Source of the DNA: Actinomycetota bacterium
GTDB lineage: Bacteria; Actinomycetota; Actinomycetes; Nanopelagicales; Nanopelagicaceae
Reading direction: 5' to 3'
Assembly: GCA_009702965.1 (NCBI GenBank)
Contig: WLHB01000002.1
Span: forward strand, 25,757 to 89,756
DNA: 64,000 bases
In this document: positions 47,580 to 56,227 of the stretch, one piece after another
Position numbering within the stretch: position 1 is the first letter of the stretch
Layout: every line of letters starts with the position of its first letter
Position numbers and translations under genes: made by a program
The notes under the pieces: model-generated
Database searches by the model: none
Told to the model about the DNA's origin: nothing
The model's input: the letters and a program-made list of their open reading frames with translations, nothing else

Positions 47580-48164
47580 TCAGTCCAGATCCATTTCAAG
47601 CGTAGAAGCGCCGTAAAAAATCGTTGTCTGGCCGTAATTCTTCTGCCGAATCTCTTCGAGCCCAATAGGCCAACTCAATTCACGCACTCGACTATTTCGT
47701 TCAACAGCAATGAGTCCATCTGGATGAAGAAACTTCCCACTCACGATTGCAATGAGATTTTCAATCACATCAATATCTGAAAAATCATAAGGTGGATCGA
47801 CATAGATGAAGTGATACTGCAGTGGCGCAGTCCCTTCTAGGAAGCGCTCTACTGTCATCGAGTAAAGATGAAAATTGCCAGGAAATTGAGAGCTCCTGAT
47901 CCCTTCATAATTTGAAAGAATTGCTTGAGATGCACGTTCATTATTCTCGACGCAATGAACAGTCGATGCGCCACGCGAGAGCGCTTCAAGGCCAATTGCC
48001 CCAGTTCCTGAATAGAGATCAAGAACGTTTAGGCCATCAAATTCACCAAATTCAGATGCAAGGGAAGAGAAGAGCGCTTCTCGCGCGCGATCTGATGTGG
48101 GGCGAGTTGCATCAGCAACTGCTGAGATATTTCGCCCCTTGGCTAGGCCTGCAATTATTCTCAT
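47580..48164 (-). CDS. rsmD: 16S rRNA (guanine-966-N2)-methyltransferase
   Basis: 194 residues. It opens MRIIAGLAKGRNI, with the TSDRAREALFSSL block, a SAM site VLDLYSGTGAIGLEALSRGA and the catalytic DPPY in IYVDPPYDFSD. It methylates G966 of 16S rRNA. It starts 4 bases after recG on the same strand. Confidence 0.93.
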   Translation of the reverse strand: MRIIAGLAKGRNISAVADATRPTSDRAREALFSSLASEFGEFDGLNVLDLYSGTGAIGLEALSRGASTVHCVENNERASQAILSNYEGIRSSQFPGNFHLYSMTVERFLEGTAPLQYHFIYVDPPYDFSDIDVIENLIAIVSGKFLHPDGLIAVERNSRVRELSWPIGLEEIRQKNYGQTTIFYGASTLEMDLD

Positions 48165-48168
48165 CTAC

Positions 48169-50340
48169 CTAACCTTTATCAATAAATTCAGAGCTTGCTT
48201 CGCTCTCCACTTTGGCTAACTCTATCGCCAGCTGTGGGTGCTGAATCAAAGTGGGATCACCTTCTAATACTTCTAGCGCATCAGTTCGTGCCTGGTCTAT
48301 GAGGTCTTCATCGCGAAGAACTCGAAGTAAACGAAGATGTGAATGTGCACCAGATTGATTAGCGCCAAGAACATCTCCTTCCCTGCGTTGTTCTAAATCG
48401 ATTCGTGAAAGTTCAAAACCGTCTGTGCTTGATGCAACCGCCTCAAGTCGCACCCGCGCCGGTGTCTCTGCAATCGCCTGAGTAATGAGTAAACAGAGCC
48501 CGGGCGATGTGCCTCTACCAATACGGCCGCGCAATTGATGTAACTGGGATACACCGAAACGATCAGCATCCATGATCACCATTACCGTTGCATTTGGGAC
48601 ATCGACTCCTACTTCAATAACAGTGGTTGAAACCAAAACATCTATCTCATGTGCTGCATACGCAGTCATCGTCGCATCTTTAAGTTCACTGGGCAGTCGA
48701 CCATGAAGAGGCGCGACGCGAACACCCTTAAGAGCGCCCATGGCTAACTCTGGAGCTAAGACTTCAACGCTGACGATATCCGGCGATGTGACCCCATTAA
48801 GGAAATCAATATCTGCATCTTCGCTCTCACCAGCGCTAATTCGTGAAGCGACAACGTATGCCTGGTGACCTTGAGCAACTTCTTCGCGAATGCGCTCCCA
48901 TGCTCTCTCAAGAAAAGCGGGTTTCTCCAACGTATTGACCACGTGCGTTGTGATGGGTGCACGGCCTAGAGGTAGCTCTCGAAGTGTCGAAACATCAAGA
49001 TCGCCAAACACTGTCATCGCTACAGTTCGCGGAATCGGTGTGGCCGTCATGACCAATAAATGTGGCGGAATCTTGGCCTTACCTTTCAGTGCATCACGTT
49101 GCTCGACACCAAATCGGTGTTGTTCGTCCACAACAATTAATCCAAGGTCTGCAAACTCAACCGTTGCGCTCAAGAGTGCGTGTGTTCCAATAACAATTCC
49201 TGCCTCACCACTTGCAGCAAGTGCTAACGCCTCTTTCCGCTCTGCCGCACTCTGTGATCCAGTAAGAAGAGTGACGCGGGTTGCATTCTCTGGGGAATCG
49301 ATCATTCCTCCTTGAGCAAGTGCTCCCATCATTTTCGTAATGCTGCGCAGGTGTTGTGCCGCCAACACTTCAGTAGGTGCTAATAGCGCAGCCTGTCCCC
49401 CGCTATCAACTACTGCGAGCATCGCCCGCAGTGCAATCACTGTTTTACCTGAGCCAACTTCGCCCTGCAAAAGACGATGCATAGGGTGCGACTGACTCAA
49501 ATCTTCTTCAATCTCCTGCGCAATTCGCTTCTGGCCAGCGGTTAACTCAAATGGCAATTGCTGATCAAAGGCAGAGAGAATTCCACCATCGCGTTTCGGG
49601 CGCGCTATTGCATCAAGTGATCGCATCTTCGCTTTACGACTCATAAGCAAAAGTTGGAGAAGGAACGCTTCATCAAAAGTTAAGCGCAGACGAGATTGCT
49701 CTGCAATTTCTAGATCAGCAGGCTGATGGATCTGTACAAGTGCCTGCTGCAAGGTGGGATAGCCATGTTTTTCTAGAATCTCCGCTGGAATCGGATCCGG
49801 AACTTCGTCAAGGGCACCAATACAGAGTTCAATGCATTGTGCAATTTTCCACGATGGTAATTTGCCAGAAGCCGGATACATCGGAAGGTACTTGCCTGCA
49901 AAACCCTGCACTGCAGCATCGACATCATCACCATCTGGAATCAATTCATAATCTGGGTGCGCAAGTTGTCGCTTACCGTTAAAGACGCCGACCTTGCCCG
50001 CGAATAGGCCCTGCTTGCCAACTTTGAGATCTCTTTCACGCCATGCTTGATTAAAGAAAGTTAAGGAAAGTTTTGATGTGCCGTCGGTGACGACAACTTC
50101 CAGCATATTTCCTTTCTTTGCCGCAAATCTGCGAGTAGAGGCGCTAAAGACTTCAGCAAGAATTGTTACCTCATCGCCTTCCTGCAAAGCTGCGATATCG
50201 CTGAGTTCGCCGCGGACTAAATACCGACGCGGGTAGTGATGGAGCAGATCTCCGACGGTGCGATAACCAAAAGTTGAGTCCAGCGCCTTTGCAGTCTTGT
50301 CTCCAAGCACGCTTGATAACTTGGAATCTAAGGTCGCCAC
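48169..50340 (-). CDS. recG: ATP-dependent DNA helicase RecG
   Basis: 723 residues from GTG 50340; a TTG seven codons upstream is the alternative. N-terminal wedge/OB domain (VTILAEVFSASTRRFAAKKGNMLEVV), Walker A GEVGSGKTVIAL, DEQHRFG box, TATPIPRTVAM, and C-terminal helicase with QLRGRIGRG. It remodels stalled replication forks and Holliday junctions. The dihydroxyacetone-kinase-like gene usually found between rpmB and recG in actinobacteria is missing. Confidence 0.94.
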   Translation of the reverse strand: MATLDSKLSSVLGDKTAKALDSTFGYRTVGDLLHHYPRRYLVRGELSDIAALQEGDEVTILAEVFSASTRRFAAKKGNMLEVVVTDGTSKLSLTFFNQAWRERDLKVGKQGLFAGKVGVFNGKRQLAHPDYELIPDGDDVDAAVQGFAGKYLPMYPASGKLPSWKIAQCIELCIGALDEVPDPIPAEILEKHGYPTLQQALVQIHQPADLEIAEQSRLRLTFDEAFLLQLLLMSRKAKMRSLDAIARPKRDGGILSAFDQQLPFELTAGQKRIAQEIEEDLSQSHPMHRLLQGEVGSGKTVIALRAMLAVVDSGGQAALLAPTEVLAAQHLRSITKMMGALAQGGMIDSPENATRVTLLTGSQSAAERKEALALAASGEAGIVIGTHALLSATVEFADLGLIVVDEQHRFGVEQRDALKGKAKIPPHLLVMTATPIPRTVAMTVFGDLDVSTLRELPLGRAPITTHVVNTLEKPAFLERAWERIREEVAQGHQAYVVASRISAGESEDADIDFLNGVTSPDIVSVEVLAPELAMGALKGVRVAPLHGRLPSELKDATMTAYAAHEIDVLVSTTVIEVGVDVPNATVMVIMDADRFGVSQLHQLRGRIGRGTSPGLCLLITQAIAETPARVRLEAVASSTDGFELSRIDLEQRREGDVLGANQSGAHSHLRLLRVLRDEDLIDQARTDALEVLEGDPTLIQHPQLAIELAKVESEASSEFIDKG

Positions 50341-50512
50341 CCCTCTATTCTCTCTCGCCAAACGGGCAAGGAGACGGGAAGACTCTCGATTTTCCAGAGG
50401 CGATTGGCAGTCCTCCCCCCTGTCTTGATACTCTTGCGCCCTGTCGATCCCTCGGGCTTCGACTGAAATCGATGATAAAAATTCATCATAAAGTTCTCAA
50501 AGGAGTACAGCG

Positions 50513-50698
50513 ATGGCATCAACATGCGATATCTGTGGCAAGGGTCCAAGCTTTGGTAATAACGTTTCACACTCACAGGTGAAGACACGTCGTCGCTGGA
50601 ATCCAAACATTCAGCGTGTGCGCACACTCGTGGGCGGATCAACCAAGCGTCAGAACGTCTGCACCTCATGCCTTAAGGCTGGAAAAGTCACTCGATAA
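50513..50698 (+). CDS. rpmB: 50S ribosomal protein L28 (zinc-binding form)
   Basis: 61 residues. Cys5-x2-Cys8 and Cys50-x2-Cys53 form a zinc site (C+ type). The core NNVSHSQVKTRRRWNPNIQ is typical. AAAGGAG lies 8 bases before ATG 50513, so the mRNA has a leader. The 172-base gap before recG carries its promoter; a dyad GATGA-n7-TCATC about 25-40 bases before the ATG could be an operator but matches no site I know. It ends with an intrinsic terminator that overlaps thiL. Confidence 0.95.
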   Translation: MASTCDICGKGPSFGNNVSHSQVKTRRRWNPNIQRVRTLVGGSTKRQNVCTSCLKAGKVTR

Positions 50699-50705
50699 TC
50701 TTTCT

Positions 50706-51623
50706 CTACTGAAAATGGCGCCACATCTGTGGCGCTTTTTTCATTTCTATTCCAGTAACACCTTTTCCAGATTTCACAGAACCGATTCGAATGCCAGGTA
50801 GATCAATTCCCGTCGCAACAAAAACGTGATCTTCTCCGCCGCCAAGGATCCACTCAAATGCATCTAGACCCACCGATTGGGCCAATAAGGAGAGTTCCTT
50901 AAACTCATAGGCTGACTCAATCGCTGATACATCAATATTGAGTTCGACTTCAGAGGCTAGGGCGATTGCTTCCAGCGAGATCAGAAGAGAATCACTTGTA
51001 TCGCAGAGCGCTCCGGCGCGAGTGAAATCGCAAGCGTAATCCAGCGTTGGTGCACGAAACTCGTTGAGAGCCATCGCATGAACGGCATGGATCGGTTCAA
51101 TCTCGTGAGTAAGCAGATAGAGACCAGCTGCAGACCAGCCAGTCAATGATGAGATGTAAATGCCTTCCCCGGCGAGTGCGCCTGCGCGAGTGATTGCCCG
51201 ATCAACGCTGCCAATGGCTGTAATTGCAATTGAAAGAGCGCTCCCCCGAGAAATATCTCCACCCACGACGATTGCACCAGTTTTGTCAGCCTCGCTCTTT
51301 ATTCCACGTGCAAGTTCTTCGAGTCTTGCTAAACCTTCATCGCCGGTAAGTGTCAACGCAACAACTAAGTACTGTGGCTTTGCGCCCATGGCCAAGATGT
51401 CTGCAATATTTGCAGCAGTTGCCTTACGGCCGATATCAAAGGCGTTCGACCAGCGCTTACTAAAGTGAACATCCTCGACTGCGAGATCAGTTGTAATGAC
51501 CTGCTGGGCAGAACCTCGCACAACTGCGGCATCGTCACCGATACCGACAAGTACGTTGGGATCACCATGCGAGTCAAAGACGTGAGCCACGAGTGCAAGG
51601 AGCTCTTGCTCAGAAAAAGCCAT
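50706..51623 (-). CDS. thiL: Thiamine-monophosphate kinase
   Basis: 305 residues. GIGDDAAVV metal-binding segment near residue 27, TTDLAVEDVHF, NIADILAMGA and VGGDISRG, the ThiL/PurM-fold signature. It phosphorylates thiamine monophosphate to the diphosphate cofactor used by dxs and other enzymes. TAGTCT at 51631-51636 lies 7 bases before ATG 51623. Its final residues are encoded by the same DNA as the rpmB terminator. Confidence 0.92.
   Translation of the reverse strand: MAFSEQELLALVAHVFDSHGDPNVLVGIGDDAAVVRGSAQQVITTDLAVEDVHFSKRWSNAFDIGRKATAANIADILAMGAKPQYLVVALTLTGDEGLARLEELARGIKSEADKTGAIVVGGDISRGSALSIAITAIGSVDRAITRAGALAGEGIYISSLTGWSAAGLYLLTHEIEPIHAVHAMALNEFRAPTLDYACDFTRAGALCDTSDSLLISLEAIALASEVELNIDVSAIESAYEFKELSLLAQSVGLDAFEWILGGGEDHVFVATGIDLPGIRIGSVKSGKGVTGIEMKKAPQMWRHFQ
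50718..50741 (+). terminator. Intrinsic terminator of rpmB, inside the end of thiL
   Basis: Stem GCGCCACA / TGTGGCGC followed by six T, 20 bases after the rpmB stop. The stem lies within the last codons of convergent thiL. Confidence 0.75.
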
Positions 51624-51630
51624 AGCGCCA

Positions 51631-51636
51631 AGACTA
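51631..51636 (-). promoter_or_regulatory. Leaderless -10 (TAGTCT) of thiL
   Basis: TANNNT hexamer 7 bases before ATG 51623. Confidence 0.45.
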
Positions 51637-51695
51637 GATGATGATGTACCTTTTGGTTATCGCACGAAGTGAATGCGCAACGAAAGGACCAATCG

Positions 51696-51932
51696 ATGTC
51701 AGTACAGGTTTATATCTTGATTCAAACCGAAGTAGGTAAGGCATCGTCGGTCGCCACTGCAATCAGTTCGATTCCAGGCGTGACCTCTTCTGAAGGCGTA
51801 ACTGGTCCTTACGATGTGATCATGCGCGCTGAATCTCCTTCGATGGAAGATCTAGGTCGAACGATTTTGGCTAAGGTGCAGGCAGTTCCAGGAATCACAC
51901 GGACACTTACCTGCCCGGTTACTCACTTTTAA
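51696..51932 (+). CDS. Stand-alone Lrp/AsnC ligand-binding (RAM) domain protein
   Basis: 78 residues from ATG 51696, which has AAAGGA 8 bases upstream; the longer TTG-type start at 51669 would place the Shine-Dalgarno inside the gene. Sequence VQVYILIQTEVGKASSVATAI and VTGPYDVIMRAESPSMEDL is the RAM fold without a DNA-binding domain. Such proteins bind amino acids or similar ligands and may pair with full-length Lrp regulators. It overlaps the convergent ddl by 4 bases. Confidence 0.85.
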   Translation: MSVQVYILIQTEVGKASSVATAISSIPGVTSSEGVTGPYDVIMRAESPSMEDLGRTILAKVQAVPGITRTLTCPVTHF

Positions 51933-52996
51933 TTTCCTAGGACACCATTATTTCGCCGCAAGGCGCTCTTAAGCAGATGTGAGATTACTTCTTGATAGCT
52001 CACTCCACTTGCTTCCCACATCTTTGGGAAAACTGAGGTCGCGGTAAATCCAGGCATTGTGTTGAGCTCAGTGATGATCACTTCACCCGCGGGAGTGAGA
52101 AAGAAATCAACGCGAGCCAGCCCGCTGCACCCGAGTGAGGTAAAGGCCTTTACTGCTTGCTCTTGAATCTCTCGTGCGATCTTTTCGGGAATTGGCGCAG
52201 GAAGAGTGATGCTTGTTGCACTATGTAAATACTTGGCTTGGAAATCATAGAACTCAAATTGCGGATCGATCTCAATCTGACCGACGACTGATGCTCGCGG
52301 CAAACCGTCAATTTCAAGGACTGCACATTCAATTTCGCGACCACGTACTTCATTTTCAACTAAAGCCTTGGGATCAAATGAATGTGCTTCAGCAATTGCC
52401 TTATGTAGTTGATCTGCTGATGAAACTTTTGTTGTGCCGCGACTTGAACCACCGCGGGCAGGCTTTACAAAGACTGGATAGCCAAGAGTTGCGATCTCGG
52501 CTGAAATCTTGACTTTCTCTTTCGCCCAATCACCTTCGCGAACTACAAAACCTTCGGCAACTGCGATACCAGCGGCTGCAAAGATCGGTTTGGCAAAAGA
52601 TTTATCCATCGCAACGGCTGAGGCAAGTACCCCCGAACCCACAAAAGGTATATCTGCAATTTCGAGTAACCCTTGGATAGTTCCATCTTCACCATATGGT
52701 CCGTGAAGAAGTGGAAAAACAATATCAATCGCGATTTTTTCACCGTTGATTGAGAATCCATCAGGGCCAATAGCAACGGGTACGCCATCTTCTGCAATTA
52801 CAGGAAGCACATCACCCCGTATCGAGAAGTCAAAATCATCAGGAATTAAGGTCCACTTACCAGATTTGGTTATCCCAATCATTACCGGTTCATACTGATT
52901 GCGATCTATCGCACGAAGGACCCCACCGGCAGATGTACAAGAAATTTCATGCTCGCTGCTACGGCCACCGCAGATAATTGCGACCCTGAGCGTCAT
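51929..52996 (-). CDS. ddl: D-alanine--D-alanine ligase
   Basis: 355 residues. ATP-grasp enzyme: GGRSSEHEISCTSA opening, LHGPYGEDGTIQGLLE, FVKPARGGSSRGTTKV and ITELNTMPGFTATSVFP with metal ligands. It makes D-Ala-D-Ala for peptidoglycan. Its 4-base overlap with gpsA, which in turn overlaps plsC by 4, shows a three-gene plsC-gpsA-ddl operon. Confidence 0.94.
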   Translation of the reverse strand: MTLRVAIICGGRSSEHEISCTSAGGVLRAIDRNQYEPVMIGITKSGKWTLIPDDFDFSIRGDVLPVIAEDGVPVAIGPDGFSINGEKIAIDIVFPLLHGPYGEDGTIQGLLEIADIPFVGSGVLASAVAMDKSFAKPIFAAAGIAVAEGFVVREGDWAKEKVKISAEIATLGYPVFVKPARGGSSRGTTKVSSADQLHKAIAEAHSFDPKALVENEVRGREIECAVLEIDGLPRASVVGQIEIDPQFEFYDFQAKYLHSATSITLPAPIPEKIAREIQEQAVKAFTSLGCSGLARVDFFLTPAGEVIITELNTMPGFTATSVFPKMWEASGVSYQEVISHLLKSALRRNNGVLGN

Positions 52997-53994
52997 CGAA
53001 TGAAATTCTCTGCTTGGGTTGTTATCTCCATTAATCGAGTGAGCGCCTGTTCTGGAGTAAGTGATCCGTTGACGATATCTGCAACGGCCTCAATTACAGG
53101 AACTTCAACTCCCACGCGATGAGCAATCTCAACAATGGCACCTGATGAGGCAACGCCTTCGACAGTTTTCGATCCTTGCGCAATCGCCATGTCCATTGAT
53201 CCTGTTTTACCGAGTAATTCTCCAAAGGTTCGATTTCGCGAAAGTGGCGAACCACACGTTGCGACAAGATCACCCATTCCTGCAAGACCTGCGGCGCTTA
53301 GAGGATCTGAACCATGTGCGGCACAGAGACGAGCGACTTCATTGAGTCCACGAGTAATGAGCATCGCCTGGGTATTTTCGCCGTAACCCATTCCGATAGA
53401 AATTCCTACAGCCAGTGCGATCACATTCTTAATGGCACCAGCTAATTCGCAGCCAAGAAGGTCAACCGATGTGTAGACGCGATAGTACGGAGTGCGGAAG
53501 AGTTCGCGCACATGGTCGGCAACGGCTTGTGAAGTCGAGGCGGCGACAGCTCCTGCTGGTTGGCGCAGGATAAGTTCATCTGCCAAGTTAGGACCCGTGA
53601 GAAGTGCAACTTTATGCTTTCCAAGAACTTCTTCAATAATCTCTGTCATTCGCAACATCGTTGAAACTTCGATGCCCTTGAGAGTACTTACGATTGTGCA
53701 ATCTGCTGAAAAGCGTGGCTTCCATTCATTAAGTGTTGCGCGCAATTGAGTTGAAGGAATTGCCAGTACGTAAATGTCACTGAAGGCAAAGGCTTCATCA
53801 AGATCTGTTGTGGCCTTTAACTGAGTGGGGAGAATTTGACCAGCAAGGTAACGCTCATTGGTATGTGATGTATTAATCTCAGCAACTGTCTCGCTGTTGC
53901 GACCCCACAAGAGGACATCGTTAGCGCCATCGCAGAGAACTTGCGCAAGGGTTGATCCCCATGCGCCTGCGCCAAAGACGGTGATCTTACTCAT
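52993..53994 (-). CDS. gpsA: Glycerol-3-phosphate dehydrogenase [NAD(P)+]
   Basis: 333 residues. NAD(P) motif GAGAWGSTLAQVL, LLTGPNLADEL, the catalytic Lys in ELAGAIKNVIALAVGISIG, and GSPLSRNRTFGELLG. It reduces dihydroxyacetone phosphate to sn-glycerol-3-phosphate, the backbone for phospholipids. It is translationally coupled to the plsC paralog upstream. Confidence 0.94.
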   Translation of the reverse strand: MSKITVFGAGAWGSTLAQVLCDGANDVLLWGRNSETVAEINTSHTNERYLAGQILPTQLKATTDLDEAFAFSDIYVLAIPSTQLRATLNEWKPRFSADCTIVSTLKGIEVSTMLRMTEIIEEVLGKHKVALLTGPNLADELILRQPAGAVAASTSQAVADHVRELFRTPYYRVYTSVDLLGCELAGAIKNVIALAVGISIGMGYGENTQAMLITRGLNEVARLCAAHGSDPLSAAGLAGMGDLVATCGSPLSRNRTFGELLGKTGSMDMAIAQGSKTVEGVASSGAIVEIAHRVGVEVPVIEAVADIVNGSLTPEQALTRLMEITTQAENFIR

Positions 53995-54800
53995 TGCTTC
54001 TTCTCACCTTTTCTGAAATTGCCTGTTCGAGGCAGCTCGGAGGTATGAGGGTCAAAGATAGCCTTAGGTCGCACCTCACCGCGAATCTCTTCGAGTAAAT
54101 CGGTTATTGCGCTCATGACCAGCGCTGTTGCCTCTGCCATTGCTGCGGGATCTTCTTCTTTCCCGTACCAAGGCGATAGGTCTACAGGTTCACCCACTCG
54201 ATAGCGAATTGTTCTACGCGGAAAAATTTTAAACTTTTTACTGTACGGAGGAATGACATCTTGCGTGCCCCACTGCGCAACTGGATAGACCGGTGCCTTT
54301 GAGACAACTGCTAGTCGAGCCGCCCCAGTCTTTGCAACCATGGGCCAGTAATTAGGATCGCGAGTAAGTGTTCCTTCTGGATAGATAGCAATCTGATGGC
54401 CCATCTCAAGAAGTGTGAGCGCATACGAGAGAGCAACTCGCGCCTCTTTACTTTCGCGATCGACCGGTATCTGTCCTGCTGCAAGAAGGATTCTGCCAAT
54501 AATCGGAATTCTAAATACTTGAATCTTTCCAATAAAGCGAGGGGCGCGACCGTTGGAATAGAGAAAGAGGGCCAGGGCGAAGGCATCCAGATACGAAAGG
54601 TGGTTTGAGGCCACAATGACGGGGCCGTTCTTTGGAATTTTATCGCCCGCACGTCCATCATAAGAAGTCATGAGTTTCATGATCGGAATAAGAATGGTGG
54701 CACAAATTTTAAATGTGCGATTTGCGCCAAGTGGATAACCATGTGGAGGATTAAGTCGAATCTTTAAAGGCTTCTTGCTCGAAGAGCTAGATTTCGACAT
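53991..54800 (-). CDS. plsC: 1-acyl-sn-glycerol-3-phosphate acyltransferase (PlsC family), second paralog
   Basis: 269 residues. Motif NHLSYLDAF with His and Asp, GQIPVDRES, and IYPEGTLTRDP. It is 32 residues longer than the copy at 912-1625, with a basic N-terminus (SSSSSKKPLKIRL) and a C-terminal tail, so the paralogs differ. Co-transcription with gpsA suggests the housekeeping phospholipid route from DHAP to phosphatidic acid. TAGAAT at 54807-54812 lies 6 bases before ATG 54800. Confidence 0.87.
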   Translation of the reverse strand: MSKSSSSSKKPLKIRLNPPHGYPLGANRTFKICATILIPIMKLMTSYDGRAGDKIPKNGPVIVASNHLSYLDAFALALFLYSNGRAPRFIGKIQVFRIPIIGRILLAAGQIPVDRESKEARVALSYALTLLEMGHQIAIYPEGTLTRDPNYWPMVAKTGAARLAVVSKAPVYPVAQWGTQDVIPPYSKKFKIFPRRTIRYRVGEPVDLSPWYGKEEDPAAMAEATALVMSAITDLLEEIRGEVRPKAIFDPHTSELPRTGNFRKGEKKQ

Positions 54801-54806
54801 GTCACA

Positions 54807-54812
54807 ATTCTA
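54807..54812 (-). promoter_or_regulatory. Leaderless -10 (TAGAAT) of the plsC-gpsA-ddl operon
   Basis: TANNNT hexamer 6 bases before ATG 54800, between that gene and the hup terminator. Confidence 0.5.
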
Positions 54813-54860
54813 AGTCTGTTGAAGGTGTTATGGATGCTCCTTCAAGAAGAAAAGATAAAA

Positions 54861-54895
54861 AAATAAGGCCCACGCGTAATGCGTGGGCCTTATTT
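54861..54895 (-). terminator. Intrinsic terminator of hup
   Basis: Perfect 15-base stem AAATAAGGCCCACGC / GCGTGGGCCTTATTT with a 5-base loop, 11 bases after the hup stop. The left arm gives an AT-rich tail on the minus strand with further T bases after it. Confidence 0.85.
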
Positions 54896-54905
54896 ATGAA
54901 GAGAA

Positions 54906-55388
54906 TTACTTCTTCTTACGAACTACCTTCTTCGCAGCCTTCTTAGGTGCTGCCTTCTTAGCAACCTTCTTTGTAGCTGACTTCTTCGCACCCTTCTTAG
55001 GTGCTGCCTTCTTAGCAACCTTCTTCTTAGCTGCCTTCTTAGGTGCTGCCTTCTTGGCTACAGGCTTAGCGACAACCTTTGGCTCTGGCTTTGGAGCTGG
55101 AGCAAGCTTGCGATCTCCAGCAACAACTTCCTTAAGAGCCTTTGCAGGCAAGAAGCGTGCCTTCTTTGAAGCCTTGATCTTGATTGTCTCGCCGGTGAAT
55201 GGGTTACGACCCATGCGTGCCTTGCGATCAACCTTCTTGAACTTACCGAAATCGTTAATCATGACATCTTCACCACGCGCCATTGTGCGAGTAATGGTGT
55301 CAAATACGATATCTACAGCGTGAGCTGCTTCCCTCTTGCTGTCGTTGAAGTGTGGGGCCAACGCGGCAATGAATTGGGCTTTATTCAT
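54906..55388 (-). CDS. hup: HU-like nucleoid protein with lysine-rich tail (HupB/Hlp type)
   Basis: 160 residues from ATG 55388, which follows AAGGGGA by 5 bases. The first 95 residues are HU: MNKAQFIAALAPHF, FGKFKKVDRKARMGRNPFTG with the DNA-intercalating arm. The remainder is a histone-H1-like tail of KKAAPKKAAKK repeats, the form found in mycobacterial HupB. It compacts DNA. A long leader with nested inverted repeats precedes it, and a strong terminator follows. Confidence 0.94.
   Translation of the reverse strand: MNKAQFIAALAPHFNDSKREAAHAVDIVFDTITRTMARGEDVMINDFGKFKKVDRKARMGRNPFTGETIKIKASKKARFLPAKALKEVVAGDRKLAPAPKPEPKVVAKPVAKKAAPKKAAKKKVAKKAAPKKGAKKSATKKVAKKAAPKKAAKKVVRKKK
54939..55059. 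repeat. Imperfect repeats in the hup tail
   Basis: The 33-base block at 54939-54971 recurs at 54993-55025, and again in shortened form from 55035. They encode the AAPKKAAKK-type lysine/alanine repeats. Such repeats vary in number between strains in related genes. Confidence 0.75.
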
Positions 55389-55408
55389 CAAAATCCCCTT
55401 AGTTTTAC

Positions 55409-55433
55409 GCTTAAAAATTAAGCATTTGCTTAA
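55409..55433. repeat. Nested inverted repeats in the hup leader
   Basis: GCTTAA - AAA - TTAAGC - ATTT - GCTTAA at 55409-55433. The middle TTAAGC can pair with either outer GCTTAA, giving two alternative 6-base hairpins 20 bases or more before the hup ATG. It could be an operator or a folding switch. Confidence 0.4.
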
Positions 55434-55530
55434 CCTGTGTAAAACTTAAACTAGATACAGGGGTGATGCCGTTATTGGTGTGGGCGTGTCGCAATTTAAT
55501 ATTTCTAAGAAATCCCACTTTTTACGCGTA

Positions 55531-55561
55531 AAAAACTCTCATTCTTTGCTTGAGAGTTTTT
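55531..55561 (-). terminator. Intrinsic terminator of leuCD
   Basis: Stem AAAAACTCTCA / TGAGAGTTTTT with a 9-base loop, 58 bases after the leuD stop. On the minus strand the stem ends in a run of six T. Confidence 0.75.
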
Positions 55562-55618
55562 GCAATCACCATCACCCTGAGCGAAGAACCCTTATTTCAC
55601 GCTCGTTTTTCTTCACAT

Positions 55619-56215
55619 TTAGCGAATAGGAAGCGTTGCAGGCTTATGCGATGGGCGTTTTCCTTCGAAAGTATCGATGGAATCAGTCTGTTTCAGGGTT
55701 AATCCGATGTCATCAAGACCTTCCATCAAACGCCAACGTGTGTAGTCATCGATCGTAAATGAATGTGAGAGCTCGTTATAGGAGACCGTGCGAGTATCAA
55801 GGTCTACGGTGATCGATGTTGTTGGGTTAGCCTCAATTGCTTCCCACATGGCCTCCACATCGCTCTGTGGCAAAATCACTGTGAGAAGACCGCCCTTGAG
55901 CGAATTTCCTCGGAAAATATCGGCAAATCTCGATGAGATGACGACCTTAAATCCATAGTTCTGCAAGGCCCAGACTGCATGCTCTCGCGAAGACCCTGTT
56001 CCGAAGTCAGCGCCAGCGACAAGCACTGTGCCATCTTTAAACTCTTGCTTGTTGAGGACGAAATCTGGATCGTTACGCCATGCCGCAAAGAGGCCATCTT
56101 CGAATCCGCTGCGAGTTACTCGCTTGAGATATACGGCAGGAATAATCTGATCGGTATCGACATTGCTACGGCGCAGCGGAACTCCAGTGCCAGTGTGCTT
56201 AATGAATTTTTCCAT
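55619..56215 (-). CDS. leuD: 3-isopropylmalate dehydratase small subunit
   Basis: 198 residues. The opening [26 protein letters not shown] and [15 protein letters not shown] are the family signatures. It is the swivel-domain partner of LeuC; together they isomerise 2- to 3-isopropylmalate in leucine synthesis. It lies 12 bases after leuC and is followed by a terminator. The 227 bases up to hup hold that terminator and the hup promoter region. Confidence 0.95.
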   Translation of the reverse strand: MEKFIKHTGTGVPLRRSNVDTDQIIPAVYLKRVTRSGFEDGLFAAWRNDPDFVLNKQEFKDGTVLVAGADFGTGSSREHAVWALQNYGFKVVISSRFADIFRGNSLKGGLLTVILPQSDVEAMWEAIEANPTTSITVDLDTRTVSYNELSHSFTIDDYTRWRLMEGLDDIGLTLKQTDSIDTFEGKRPSHKPATLPIR

Positions 56216-56227
56216 GGGCGTATCTCC

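Noticed and set aside
54939-55059. Repeats in hup as a mobile or miniature element
   Set aside because: They are in frame and encode the lysine-rich tail expected for HupB-type proteins.
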